Below, piece after piece: positions 44,203 to 56,109 of a stretch of DNA of 64,000 bases; position 1 is the stretch's first letter; every line of letters begins with the position of its first letter. The position numbers were made by a program, and so were the translations under genes. Origin of the DNA: Lineus longissimus. Its lineage: Eukaryota > Nemertea > Pilidiophora > Heteronemertea > Lineidae. Location of the stretch: contig NC_088325.1 of NCBI RefSeq assembly GCF_910592395.1, positions 6,289,501 through 6,353,500 on the forward strand, in the 5' to 3' direction. The notes beneath the pieces were generated by a model, which was given only the letters and a program-made list of their open reading frames with translations, did not search any database and was not told where the DNA came from.

Positions 44203-44852
44203 ACTGAAAAAAAATCTAACCTTACGTGCACTGCACAGCTCCAGCATATCGATCACCTATCGTCCCTGGAAGTTGCAATACTCTACGACAAGCGGTTACG
44301 GATCGACAAGATGTCCGGAAAATATTTTGTATTGGAAAATTACCTTAAAAAGAGTTCATTATCTCATGAACAAAGCAGATGTCAATATATTGGCTGCAAT
44401 GAAAGTTGTTGCAAATTATATGATCAAACTTCCCTGAAAATTGTATGATGATAGCATTTAAGCTAACGAGGTAAAAACCAATGGCACTCATTATTATGAA
44501 AATTAGCTACATAACTGAAAAAAAACAAACCAACATGCACAACATATCGCCTATCATCGCTGAAAGTTTCAGTGCTTTTCGTTAATTCGCATAATGATGA
44601 GCTCCATTGTTTTTAACCTCGTTAGCCCTAAATCTATCGTCATGCAATTTTCAGGGGAGGTAGTAGATCAAATGACTTGCAACAACTGTCACTCTAGGCA
44701 AAACAATATATTTGCTTTGTTCATGAGATGATGAGCCATTTTATTTTAGGTCATTATCAAATGACAAGAAATGATTACCGGAGAACTTCTCCGTTACCGG
44801 TCGGCGGAGTGCATCAGTGATATGCTGGAGCTGTGCATGTAAGGTTGGATTG
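44203..44852. repeat. ~640 bp imperfect fold-back repeat
   Basis: Outer arms: GCACAGCTCCAGCATATC (44,233) against GATATGCTGGAGCTGTGC (44,819). Inner arms: CATGAACAAAGCAGATGTCA (44,366) against ATTTGCTTTGTTCATGAG (44,709), and GCTAACGAGGTAAAAACCAA (44,463) against TTTTTAACCTCGTTAGC (44,610). A third, direct version of the outer arm (AACCAACATGCACAACATAT) lies in the middle near 44,530. The unit is probably an old fold-back transposon or local inverted duplication. Confidence 0.75.
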
Positions 44853-46000
44853 TTTTAGTTCCGTAACTTATTTGCATGAGCAAAAAACGCTGCAGGGAAG
44901 TCTCCGAGTTTGCTCCGTGAGCTTGGACGCCTCTAGTTTTCAAATGATTCCAGGGATAGGACCGGAGGTGGGGTAGCGCATTGACCCCTGGAAATGGCAG
45001 CTTGAAACATGGCAACCTCTTCATCCCTGGACTACTTGGGATTAGCATTTTAAAATTGCTCCAAGGTAATTCCTGGTAACTCCAATACGTCAGAGTACCA
45101 CGGGACCGCCGCATTTTGGCGATTATTCGGTATGTACGAGCTATGGCCCGTCCATTTCTCCGTGACGTGTCACTACGTTCCTTTAATGACAAAACATTCT
45201 TAACAACAACCAAAGAAGTTTCAAATTGAGAGCTCGTATTGTGGTAGACATAAGGATACATGACACGAATTTATCGAATTGAGCACCATGCGATTTAAAG
45301 CACTCATATCTATAGGATTATTTGGAGTTGTTTATTCTGCTCTATATACTTGGTACAGTCCAAAGGATGATTTCACGGTTCAGAGTAATAATGCGCACAG
45401 TCACAGTGGGGGAGTCCTTATACACATGACATAACAACCACACTTTCCGATAAGAGTGTCACTGTTTAAAAACGAAGTCTTTGAATGTCGACACTTTTTA
45501 GCCGTGAATCTCAGTTCTAGGTGATGTGGGAAAGTCGATAAGAACCTTGCTAAGTGGTTGGGTTGTTTAAAAATGATGGGTCTATTGGGAACCGTGCGGC
45601 CTCTGAATTGAAAAACAAGTACCGTCGTCAATGATGACCCTGATATTCGATAATGGAAATGATACTACGTCACACACTTGACACGTCGGTGATAACTTAG
45701 GTTTGGCCAAGATGAAGTGTCAATATATCATGACCACCTACTTCTTAGGACTCCTATTTATATAATTCTGTGCAATGGTTTTTACTCGTTTGTCCTGATT
45801 TTTCCCTAATCTCCAAGCTTGTGAAAGCACTGCACTTTAAAGGTTAATAAGTACGCATAAACATGTGGGCGCATACAGACATTGTTGATTGCTGTTCATG
45901 TTGATAATGTCTAACATGATTTGATATTTTAACATTCGCAGTATCGAACTCATGAACATTTTGGTTCTCCAATTCTGGCCAATTGCCTTGGTCTTATATA
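44853..46000. other. Stretch without recognised gene
   Basis: The 155-codon minus-strand frame at 44,794-45,261 overlaps the fold-back repeat and shows no domain. Nothing else was recognised. Confidence 0.4.
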
Positions 46001-46003
46001 CCG

Positions 46004-46190
46004 AACCAGATGGCCTTGTGATTAAGGCGTCCGTCCCGTGAACGAAAGGTCGAAGGTTCGATTCCCGCTGGTAAACTATTTCCGATGCGGCCGGTTGGTA
46101 AGCCGTCAGCTAGCTTAAAATGGGGTACGACCTGCCATCTCGCCAGGTGTTTCAAATAACGGATTGAAGTTTGTTAGAAGGGTGTAGGGC
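46004..46190 (+). repeat. tRNA-derived SINE-like sequence
   Basis: Bases 46,006-46,072 resemble a degenerate tRNA, with a box-A-like TGGCCTTGTGATTAAGGC and a box-B-like GGTTCGATTCC. The anticodon and T stems pair poorly, and extra sequence (GGTTGGTAAGCCGTCAGCTA) follows instead of a 3' end. This is how the head of a tRNA-derived SINE looks. A functional tRNA is unlikely. Confidence 0.6.
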
Positions 46191-47719
46191 TCAACCGTAA
46201 CCAGAAGGTTCCCCAGCGTTCTCCAAGCTAATCAGGCAGCTACTACGAGGCTGGCAAGAAATCGACGCTAGGTGGTTTAATTCCCCCAATTTCGATTTTC
46301 CAAACTTGTTTACAAAGTGTAAAGCATCAATATTGTAAGAATCATTCACCTCAAAAGACGACATCATGAAATTTGATCGAGATGACCAATTAAGGGAAAA
46401 TTCTCGCAAGGCTGCGATTTGAAAAATCACTATTTTAACCTCGTTGCGTGCAGTCTCACTTGCTCTTTGGAATGGACTAAATTAGGTCTCACTAACCAAC
46501 TAGTACGAGGTCAGTTTTGTCTCCCAAAAAAAACCCCAGTTAATTGGAAACAATTTTGCCGGCTGAAATAATGGCAAAAGACGCCGAATGTGCGAAGATG
46601 TCCAAAGTGTGCTTAACAGCGATGATTTTGGAGATGATGACGGAATCATTGATGACGGGGATCATTGATGACGGGGATCGGATATAAAAAAACTATTCAC
46701 GGCATTCAGAGTGACGATAGTCAGGCAAGTGGTGGGAAATGTTTTCAGACTGGTGACGTCACAAAAAAACACTTCACTTCCTGCCGGTTTGGCCCACAAA
46801 GTCTTAATTCCATGGACGTTTATATAATAACAGTGACTGGTTTTGAATGAACAGTTACTAAGCTTTCATGACAAATAAACAACAATACAGTCATGAAAAT
46901 TAATTCCTATATCTCCATTTTACTTCTGAAAATTACATACAGAAAATGAGAAAATTAGGAGAAAACAATGGATCTGATGTACTTTTAATTTTCAGATATA
47001 GAGAGATACTTTTCAGCAGAAACAGGCCATGTCATTCACACAGATGGATTAAAAGTCGTCCAACTCGCCTAAAATCTCTCTACACACATGTTACAATTAC
47101 AGAACAACTGGTAAAAGTCCCGTGGCTAATCTACTTCCTCAGTTATTCACTTTTTCACAGCAACCCCTATTTTTGCACCCCAGCGGAGGGCGGCTGTCAC
47201 CCTCGATTCAACCACTTGCTGCTCCAAAAGTAGCCATCTATAGTCCAAAAATTTATAAAGCATAAGCCCAGGACCTAGAGTGAAACAACAGTGACCTCTG
47301 TGATCCATTCTGATAATTACATTCATTTCTACAGTGTCCTAAACACAAAACCGACTATACTCGGTCTGCGGCATCAAAGAGTTATAGGCCTAACTCTAGC
47401 TCTCTCTGAACATTATTAAGAATGAATTGTTTATCTTATACATTAATTTTTTTTATACAGAATAGATCAGAAAGATGAAGGCTCGAACTAAAACGGTTAT
47501 CATTGAAATAAATAGGTGACCATTTGTTATCAGAATGTTATAGAGTCATTTGTTTTTAAGCGGACAATAGATGTGTCATTATGAACCGAGGCCTTAACAG
47601 TAAAACGTATTGTTTTGCTGACCGACATACTGCATAAAGGTTGAGTTTTAAGGTTATCACGGGCGACACTCAACCAATTATTCTTCAAGAGGTTCATCTG
47701 GAAATAATATACATTATAC
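46191..47719. other. Stretch without recognised gene
   Basis: Later exons of the PAN-domain gene could lie here on the minus strand, but none was recognised. A small duplication (GATCATTGATGACGGG) occurs near 46,646-46,678. Open frames below 100 codons have no domain. Confidence 0.4.
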
Positions 47720-47938
47720 CTGTCCCTAAATCTAAAAGTTGATCATCACTTTTTAAAACATCAAGGAGACGACATTGGCCGGACCTCTTTTCAAAAGTAA
47801 AGAAATTACAAATTTCCATTCCGAGACAGGCGATGGCACATTCAGAAAGTGCTGTAGTCGATGTCTTGTTGACCAGCAGTGTACCAACCGTTGGTCTGGT
47901 GACTGCTGTGGTGAAAATGGTAAACACATCATTCGGGT
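47720..47938 (-). CDS. PAN/apple-like exon 2 of a host gene
   Basis: The minus strand reads LLVNKTSTTALSECAIACLG, then CNFFTFEKRSGQCRLLDVL. The Cys spacing and aromatic F.F....C.L pattern are those of PAN/apple domains. The exon is 219 bp, starts after AATTTCAG and ends before GTATAATG; both borders are phase 1. The upstream exon at 48,724-48,994 also ends in phase 1, so the two fit. PAN domains bind proteins or sugars outside the cell. Downstream exons are not identified. Confidence 0.75.
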
Positions 47939-48723
47939 CTGAAATTTAGATATGAAAGTGTGTTTTAGTATTTCTCCGTAACGCCAACGGAACTCCTATC
48001 CCACTGTTCGATATCTCGATCAGGAGTTCGAACAATAGGTTAGGCTTTCGCGTTGGCGTATCGGGGGCTTTGCAAAGACTCCCTTGTTTAGATACATGTG
48101 TGGGGGGGGGGGGGGGTGCGAGGGGGCGGGGGGCGACTGATTTTGAGGGTTTGTATATGTGGCGTAAAATCCTGATAGCGGTCAGTTACTGCTATTCAGT
48201 GCGGATTTGATTAAAATTGTATTATCCTGCTCAGAGAGGGTAAGGTGTCCGTTAAGTAGAATGCCTTAGAGAATTTCAGCACCTTCGAATGTCCAGCCCG
48301 TAGGACGTATCCCTATCGATTTTGCGTACTACGCCATCAGTGTGAGTGCTATACCGCATACATGTAAGTATAAACACAAGAACAGAATTTATTACGGGCA
48401 GCAGTACGTATGATATTGAACAATTTAACTGCATTTGCATTGCAGTCATGTTAGACGTTATATGAGCATGAGGCAGTTTGTGAGCGCATGGTTTTTGTCT
48501 GCGTGTAATAGCTTTTTTTGGGTAAACATTCACTCAATGAAACAATTCTTGGAAAACAAATAAAGGTGTGAAGAAGGTTGAAGAGTTCTGCGGTCAGGAT
48601 GCTCGCAGTACTCACTTGATTATAACATTCATAAGAGCACGCTGGTTTGGTTTAACACCACTGACTGTAATCAAACTGCAATAGATGAAGCACTTTTGTC
48701 GTACGGGAAAGTCTTCCACTCAC
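47939..48723 (-). other. Intron of the PAN-domain gene
   Basis: It is bounded by donor GTGAGTGG (48,723 side) and acceptor AATTTCAG (47,939 side). It contains a G-run of about 17 at 48,101-48,117 and an 85-codon minus frame (48,276-48,533) without domain. Confidence 0.65.
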
Positions 48724-48994
48724 TTGTTTTATCCATAGTGTTCAAACCCTTATCAGCTTGCTCCGGAAAGTCACACGTGAGATACTTCAACCAACACTTT
48801 CTTTCTCTTGTCACCTGGAGAGATACGCATTTCGCGTACTTGCCGCAGAGGTTACAACATTGTAGAACAGACACGTTGACATACGATGTGATGTCATTCC
48901 CCAAACAGTCACCAGGTCGCCATGTAAAACCGGCCGGGATTAGTAGAGGAGCTGGAAAGATGATGCAGTTGGAAGCTGCCCAGATCGCCTTCAT
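48724..48994 (-). CDS. Signal peptide and PAN/apple exon 1 of a host gene
   Basis: The ATG at 48,994 begins a hydrophobic leader (KAIWAASNCIIFPAPLLIPA). Then FTWRPGDCLGNDITSYVNVS, VLQCCNLCGKYAKCVSLQVT and RERKCWLKYLTCD follow, a PAN/apple pattern with paired cysteines. The exon ends at ACAA|GTGAGT in phase 1, and joins in frame to the exon at 47,938. The product would be secreted or membrane-bound with at least two PAN-type modules. No gene symbol can be given. Confidence 0.75.
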
Positions 48995-49070
48995 TATATA
49001 GAAAATAATATTTGTGCGTGTTTCACAATGGCCTATTACATGTAGGCCTTTTGTAAAAACTTCTCTTAAA

Positions 49071-49320
49071 GCGAATTTCGTACGACCAACGATTTAGCTT
49101 AATTTTAAACTTTTTCTCAGGCGGAGAAAAAAATGCACCATCATATTTTCCTATTCAAAAGTCTGGCGCAAATCAGTTAGCTGGATACCGCCTGATGAAC
49201 ATGTGAACAGTAGGTCCAATGGTTCTATTCAGAAACTCGCGTACGTCTTGATAATGAAGGAATTCCTCTGATATCGACTGAAGCGCGGGAAGGGCATTGT
49301 ACTGCTCGTACGAAATTCGC
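49071..49320. mobile_element. 250 bp MITE with TTAAA target duplication
   Basis: The ends are perfect inverted repeats, GCGAATTTCGTACGA and TCGTACGAAATTCGC. TTAAA flanks both sides (49,066-49,070 and 49,321-49,325), which fits a TTAA-targeting (piggyBac-like) element. A diverged relative is at 2,966-3,230. Confidence 0.85.
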
Positions 49321-49589
49321 TTAAACTGGCTGAATAACGTCGACACAGCATATCATTTGTTGCTGCCAGCCTTATTATGTTCGTAGAAACTACCGATGCT
49401 CATACAAAATTATTGTAACTACATGTATGTTTATTAAATACAATACAATGAAACACGACAGCATCAGTCTTCGCAAGTACATAACCTGCAGCGAAAAAGG
49501 ATTTCTTATTCTCCTCAATCTCCCCGCACTATAATATCATAGTTGAGCACGACTCAAGATACGATTCTTATAAGATTCTTAATTAATCA

Positions 49590-49732
49590 ACCTTGTAATA
49601 TTCTTAGTTCAGATTTTAATTCAGAATCTTGTAAAGATTGTAAAATATATGTTAAGATATCATTCAGTTTCTTTTACATGGTCATGACCATGGAACAGAA
49701 ACTGAAAATTATCTTAACTAAGAATATTATCA
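49590..49732. repeat. Palindromic hairpin, possible small-RNA precursor
   Basis: GTTAAGATATCATTCAGTTT (49,651) and AAACTGAAAATTATCTTAAC (ending 49,718) pair with few mismatches around a CATGGTCATGACCATG centre. An outer pair, TAATATTCTTAGTT (49,597) with AACTAAGAATATTA (ending 49,729), extends it. The size fits a long miRNA-like hairpin or a small MITE. Confidence 0.6.
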
Positions 49733-50027
49733 GGATCTGTGTTGTTGAGCATGTACTTCATAACTTTGTCCAAGTTGTATAAAATTTTGCACTGCATCTC
49801 AAAGATTTATGTTTTTTAATCAGCTACTTACCTATGCCCCATTCTTTGCTAAGTGTACTTAAAGCGAAACACGTCACAATATATCTTGCATATCCTGGTT
49901 GAAGAGGCAGCGAGAAAAATTTATCAATGACAATTCTTGTAGTATACATTCTGATGATGTGATTTCCTTTCTTAGGCGCTCAATGCAATTGTCATTATCG
50001 CCTCTATTTCATCATGTTTATGGTGAT

Positions 50028-50395
50028 CCATACGAAAGCCCAAAAGGCTCATTTCGAGATTCGAAGTTCGAAATTCAAAACTCGACTCTGAAATTCAAAA
50101 CTTGGCTTCAGTTTCAAAACCTGACTTCGAAATTCAAACTTGACTTCGAAATTCAAAACTTAAAATTTACCAATGACACGCCGCCTTACAACACAAGAAT
50201 TAATTGGCTAGCCAATCATATCACTTCCGCATTATACACTGTTCAGCTCGCCTCAGTAACTCATCATGCATGTATTGTATGCCCTGCCTTCAACCTGATT
50301 CATTTTAAGGGGAATATATAAGCAGCAGCCAACTAGGCGAAATTTCGAAATTCGAATGTCGAAATGAACCTTCTGGGCTTTGGGAGATCCATGAA
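50028..50395. mobile_element. Palindrome-ended short element
   Basis: The left end (CGAAAGCCCAAAAGGCTCAT, TTCGAGATTCGAAGTTCGAA) is the inverse of the right end (TTCGAATGTCGAAATGAACC, TTCTGGGCTTTGGG). The left interior is a TTCGAAATTCAAAACT minisatellite. Half a related copy may lie at 36.88-36.94 kb. No coding capacity is visible. Confidence 0.7.
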
Positions 50396-51649
50396 ATGTA
50401 TAATCATATAAGACATGTGAGATATTAGAGAGGCACAACCACAAAATCAAATTTTAAAAAATTATTTCATGTTAGAGACAAGCACCCACCGCAGATATGT
50501 TAGGAATGGGGTCCCGCACCTGGCAAGGGTGGACGCCAAGCGTGATTTTTCCCAAAAAGGGCCAACATTGACCCGTTTCCACAAAAGTTGGAATTTTGAA
50601 AAGATTACAAAAAGGGGCGGTAGAGATTTCAATAAAGTGCCATAATTTCCTTATTACCAATCAGAAAATAACAAATTATATGTAGTAATAAAGCAGATAA
50701 CGCTACCTTCAAAACAATGCCAGTGATTTGAAGTTCGACAATATTTGGGGTCGCTTGGGTCACTAAAAAACATTACTTGACGCGTGATTTCATGAACACT
50801 AATCAAGACGGCGCCACGGAAAGCAATACAAACCATGACACACATTACTGATTGATGACATCGAGATCAATGATATCATTGTCTCGCTGACTGATAACCT
50901 GGCTGCACGGTCGACACTCTTTACAGAGTTATGGAACTATAGCGAGTTGCGCAACCAGGTTTTCAGAATTAAATTGCGAGCCCATTCTATGCCAAACGAT
51001 AGCGTATCGCGACGACGAATTTAGACAACAATCTTGCCACGGGTGATGAGAAAGTTTTTGGATGGCCGAGGATATTGTCCTGATTGTTGTTTAACCAATG
51101 ACACTCCTAAAATACAGAGGTCGAAGCTATTGGTTCACAATAATGTGATCCTTATTTTTGCCTCAAAATTTGTGTTTTCAGTCGAATTTTCTCCTTGAAA
51201 TCTATCATTACAGGTCTTATTATTTTTCATAGTCAAGCTAAATGTGTATGTAGTTTTGTCTCTAATCAGATTTATTTCGTATGAATTGCTGTTTTTTTGA
51301 GAAAATGTGTTTTTGTGGTCATTTGTCAGTGGATTTGTCATTTATTTCGCGGATATTTTGGGTGATTTCCATTTACTCGAGTGATAACTGCTTCTAAAAT
51401 CAAATAAAAGGATTCTAATGTATTTGATATGAATTAATATTATTATTTGTCGAGTGGGATTGTCGTTGGACGTTGACTGTTGAACAGTTATGCGGTATTA
51501 CGACGAAAACATGTCCACATTGTTGAGAGTATATTCACTTTACGAATAAGAACCTTTCCCTTTGAGAATGCCGAATTGTCAAATAGGACTTGATCGACAA
51601 ACGTGGTGTTTCTCGCCAAAATTCATGTGTGCACGTTTTATAGATGTTA
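50396..51649. other. Stretch without recognised gene
   Basis: Only short open frames without domain or splice support were seen. Confidence 0.4.
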
Positions 51650-52010
51650 ATTTCAATTTATTTCTTATTTTTGAAGATCATTTCGAGGTGTTCTTATAGA
51701 GTATTGCGTCATTGTTTTTTTATGAACACTTTTATGAGTGCGGACCGCCTCCTAAGTTTTTAAGACGGTAAATTTGATTCGAAGATATTTAAACGACTAG
51801 CGTTTTGGTCTATAAGATTGCTTTTGTTTTTAAAGACAACTATACCTTCGTCATCCCCATGTTTTAAGTACGTATCCAATCTTTTGCAAGAGAAGATCGT
51901 AAAGGTATTTTTGTTGACAATTTTCCTGTTGAAATCTTGCTGTTTACATTTTCTGGTTCGTCCACCATTTTGCCTGGCAATTGGCAATGGCAATCTGCCG
52001 ATAGTATATC
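51650..52010 (-). repeat. Dispersed repeat family R1, copy 3
   Basis: It is the reverse complement of 33,500-33,965 with many substitutions; TATACCTTCGTCATCCCCAT and TTTCTGGTTCGTCCACCATT are shared. Copies 1 and 3 share less with each other than either shares with copy 2. Confidence 0.75.
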
Positions 52011-55000
52011 AAATATGGAAGTTGGCTAAACTGCAGGCCAGATTCGAGACATGCTCCAGGGGACTTCAGGCACTTTCACTACTGAAGATAGATTGATGGA
52101 CTCTACCCTAAACAATGAGATAGTAGTGATTTTGAGATAGTAGTGATTTTGAACACCGAACAGCTCATGCGTCATGCGAGACTAGGAAATACGCAGCGTC
52201 TCCTGTACTTCTAGTTAATCGGGGTATCCTCAGAGAAAGCTATTCACGTTTCCCTAAAAGTGATGCCACCTGTAAAGTGTCGATTCCTCCTCAGATATAA
52301 GTTACATGTACTGGTACTAGCACTATGCATCGTAAGAAAATCAAGGGGTGTTACTGCCACTCCTTGATTTCCCCAGGATGCTAGGGATGCGGAACAGCTC
52401 TTTAGGGACTCGACAGTATATTTTACGTCATAAACTACAACATTTATATACAGCAGTATGGCACTGATCTACGTACCCTTTAAATAGCCATAAACGAAGT
52501 AAGTAGGCCAACACCATAAAACACATTTTCTGACAACTTCGCAACATGACATTTGGGTTTAAGAAGGGAGTTGATATGTTGTGTTGTCTTTTTTACCTCA
52601 CCTGGGCTGTGGCCCTCGATATAACCTAAGTTTTAGTGCCAATTCCATTGTGAACCCGACGCCGATAGGCTTGTAATAAATTATATCGGGCCATATCGGT
52701 ATGTCCGTCGAAATGGGATTGTATGTCGGCTGGCAACAAATGCCATCAGCATGCATGCCCTTTATGATGACAAAAGGAAGTGTGTGTTTATGAAGCTCAG
52801 CCGAATCTTAGTATACTAGCAAGTGATATGAGTGAGGTAGGGGGTGCAGTGACACATTCAGTTACGTAGGACAAGTTTCTAGGGAGAGTTAATCCTGCAC
52901 TAAATGTTCATTTTAGACATGACGTAATATCGCGTGACACTCCAACTCGATCTACCATCAGTCATGGTCACCTACAGGGTTTTGACAGGTCACGGCTTTA
53001 ATGATTTTTGAAGTGCCAAATTACGGTCATGTAGCATAGGCCTCCATCCAGGGAACTATAGATCTTTTTGCAGATACTTTTATTGCAAAGCCCTGTTGAT
53101 CACGTGAGCGATACTTGGCGTCATGACATGTGTCGGTCATTCGGTTGACGTCATCAAATAATTTAAGCTCCTCACAGCAATGGTAAGTGATGCATCGATC
53201 CGTACACAGAGACAATCGCTCTCTGGAGCTAAGGTTTCCTGGGCACTCTCTGTGGAAATCGCCGTAAAAAATACATGATAAGCTCCACTGCCGGGTAATT
53301 TCGAGAACCAAATGATACAATTGCATGCATCAAACCACCGATTGACTGAGGTTTTTTTTCGAATGAGGCCGTTCCTCAACCATGATGCATTCACCAAAAA
53401 AGAAACAGCTCTTGTGTTCTTCATCACTGGACACAGAGTGGTTTCGAGTTTTCTGCAACCGTGACTACGCACTACCAGATGCGAAGTATTGTAAATGTAT
53501 TTTATCGACGTATCTGTTGTACTACTAAGTGTAATTCGTTCAAATTGCAGCGACCCCTACCTACCACGTATACTAATTCTTGTAGGATCGACTTTACACA
53601 CGACCTTCGTACTTCGTTGTTCGCAATGGTTGCAGACACTGCCTATCGTTGACTCATGAACCCTTCGGGTATAGCGTAGGATTTTGACTTGAGATGGATG
53701 TAGTAACAGTAAAATCAACGAGGGTGTGGATGATATAGCGGATAGGCTATTCTTTCCCCACGAAAATTTTGCCCATATGGTTAAAAGCAATAAAGGTTTG
53801 TGGGAAAAAAATGTCGCTGCCCAGCATTTTCATTCAACGACGTAAATTCTGCAAAATCCGGGATCCATTGTGTCCATTGCGATATCCAGATACAAACAAA
53901 CCATCTACCACTATCGGTGCAAATTAGCTTCTGGATACATCTGCGTCCATTTTTTTAAACTGACGGTACTAAGTGGGCGATTTCGACGAAAACAAACTAG
54001 CATCTTCAATGATGAGGACAAGAGTTTCAGATGTCATTTCATGCTACCGTTTCTATGTCAAGTCTCATTGTTCATTACGTGTCTGACTAATGACTGATGG
54101 ACGTAAGCAAAGAATACCCCCCCCCCCCCCTCACTGCCTTTCTAGTTTTTTCTTGGAGCTTTCAAATGATACGGCTACGAGCAGCCCAATGTGCGCATGG
54201 CAAACCGTATAAGGCTTGAAACGCGGTCTTGTTATTGAAAACTAACATGGTCATTGTCTAAGATGGGTTAAGAATGTTTTAAAATTCCTTCCCTTGTTTA
54301 AGATTAAGAAAAGAGGCAAAACGCCAACGAATGTACGAAACGAGCAGGATAATGGCAGCTGCGTGTATGATATGTTAAATATCAAACGCGTTGTGCCATC
54401 ATCATGTCGCTTGCTGGCGCCCCGTGAGTGTGTTGCTTTCAAATGACTTGACGTGGTCACAGCGGTGTTTCACTAGAGATCATGTGCGTGTAATAATTAT
54501 AACAAAAACGAAACAGAAAATAGAGACATGAGCACAACTGAGCAGGCATATTGCACATACATATATCTTCATTATTAGACCGGTAGCAAATAAAAATAGC
54601 CGTGCTGCCAATGTTACACGCGGCCTTATTACGCTAGACACGCCGTCAATGATACACACAAGGAAAGCCCTGAAACACAGCTGTCGAATACCAAAACGAG
54701 GATAGCGTATTTCATGTCGGACACTATCACAACCAAGGCATGTTTGGTCATAAAGAAAATGAGATGCAGCCGATTCTACATGATCCACAATTATGCAAAT
54801 AACCCTCGTACCTCGAATATGCATATTCCAGTTAATTAGGAGAGTGCCATACCGGACGTATAAGACCGTCTTTTATAATTGTCAGGAATATAGCTCCGTA
54901 TCTGTATTGCCTCATCAGCAATGTCTACTGTGATGTAATTACACTCGGATGCTGCAATCTGGCCTTTCCACGCAGTTCAATTCATATTTGATATTGAGTG

Positions 55001-55624
55001 GTGAGATGCCAGAGAAATAAATTGACTTTTTCAATTAATCTATAGAAATAAAATAATCGAATCGATACAACCCATTTCTATCGTAATTGTGTTCGGGAAA
55101 ACATGATTGAAAACAGCAAAATGAGTAGCATGTTCGCTCTTTGGTTTCTAACAGAGTTTTAGCACTGTATGGTCGTATAGTATAAAAGAACTATATAAGA
55201 GCGTGTACGTTTTAACTTTCAAGTTATCAATTTATTCTGAATGAATAGGAATAGGCTTGCTATTTATATGGAAAATTTATTGAAAATCAACTAATTTTCT
55301 CCATCTCAATATGGACACTAAGATTTGTTCTCAAATTGTGATTGTAATTCTTGGGGAGAAAATGCCAGGGCTAAACCAATGATGTATGAATGCGAAAACT
55401 AATAGTGCGGTTTCAGAGCTAGCCCAAGCAGCTAACCTTGACAAATGTTTCAACCCCATTTTGGGTATGAAAGTTCGAGGTAAACAGGTCACCTTATCAT
55501 TTGCTCTTGGGCACAACAGCGATAGGTTCTCATAGTGCATAATGCCATGCAGTATGGAACTAAATGTATGCACTAGAAGTTACCTGGATGAGTCATCACT
55601 AAAACCCAGGGCTTGCGGGTTGTA
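52011..55624. other. Long stretch without a firm gene
   Basis: A tandem 18 bp duplication (GAGATAGTAGTGATTTTG) is at 52,115-52,150 and a C-run at 54,117-54,130. On the minus strand, CGATTTCCACAG precedes a Cys-rich frame (ECPGNLSSRERLSLCTDRCI, YHCCEELK) running from 53,254 to 53,027. It could be a last exon, but no partner exon was found. Other open frames have no domain. Confidence 0.4.
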
Positions 55625-56079
55625 GGCCATGGGACGAGTGGCAAAAATGTGTCTAGAAAAAGGATTCCGTTTGACAAATTAGCGGGCAAATTGAAAACAG
55701 TCGTTTTTGGGTAATATGGGGGTGCTGATTTCAAAAATGAAGCTCATGGGAGGCGGTCAAAGTTTCCACTTTTGCCCTTTTTGACCCTCCCTGGGGGGTC
55801 CCACGGTTCGTTAAGGGGGCCAAAAACTATGCAATGTTAAAGTACACCCATAGACCTTCATTTTGATACCCATGTTGACATGTTTCGATGACATCAACTT
55901 TTGACCCCTACTTTGGGACCATTAGGCCGGTCTCATTTCTGACTTAATGTGCAACTTTACGCGGGAGAAAAATTGATTTTTGAAATCAGCACCCCCATAT
56001 TACCCAAAAACTACTGTTTTTAATTTGCCCGCTAATTTGTCAAACGGAACTTCACATTTTTCACACTCGTCCCATGGCC
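55625..56079. mobile_element. 455 bp MITE with TA target duplication
   Basis: The ends GGCCATGGGACGAGTG and CTCGTCCCATGGCC are inverted repeats that continue for about 110 bp with small differences (CAAATTAGCGGGCAAATT against AATTTGCCCGCTAATTTG, TAATATGGGGGTGCTGATTT against its complement). TA flanks both sides (55,623-55,624; 56,080-56,081), as in Tc1/mariner-type MITEs. No coding capacity. Confidence 0.9.
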
Positions 56080-56109
56080 TATTGGGGTTTAAGCTCTTGC
56101 AGTTTCATT

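Noticed and set aside
44794-45261. 155-codon minus-strand open frame
   Set aside because: It overlaps the fold-back repeat, has no domain and no splice context.
46006-46075. Functional tRNA gene
   Set aside because: Box A and B look fine, but the acceptor, anticodon and T stems do not pair well, so a SINE head is more likely.
53027-53254. Cysteine-rich minus-strand frame after a CCACAG acceptor-like site
   Set aside because: No matching donor exon or family was found, so it is mentioned only in the gap entry and not called as a gene.
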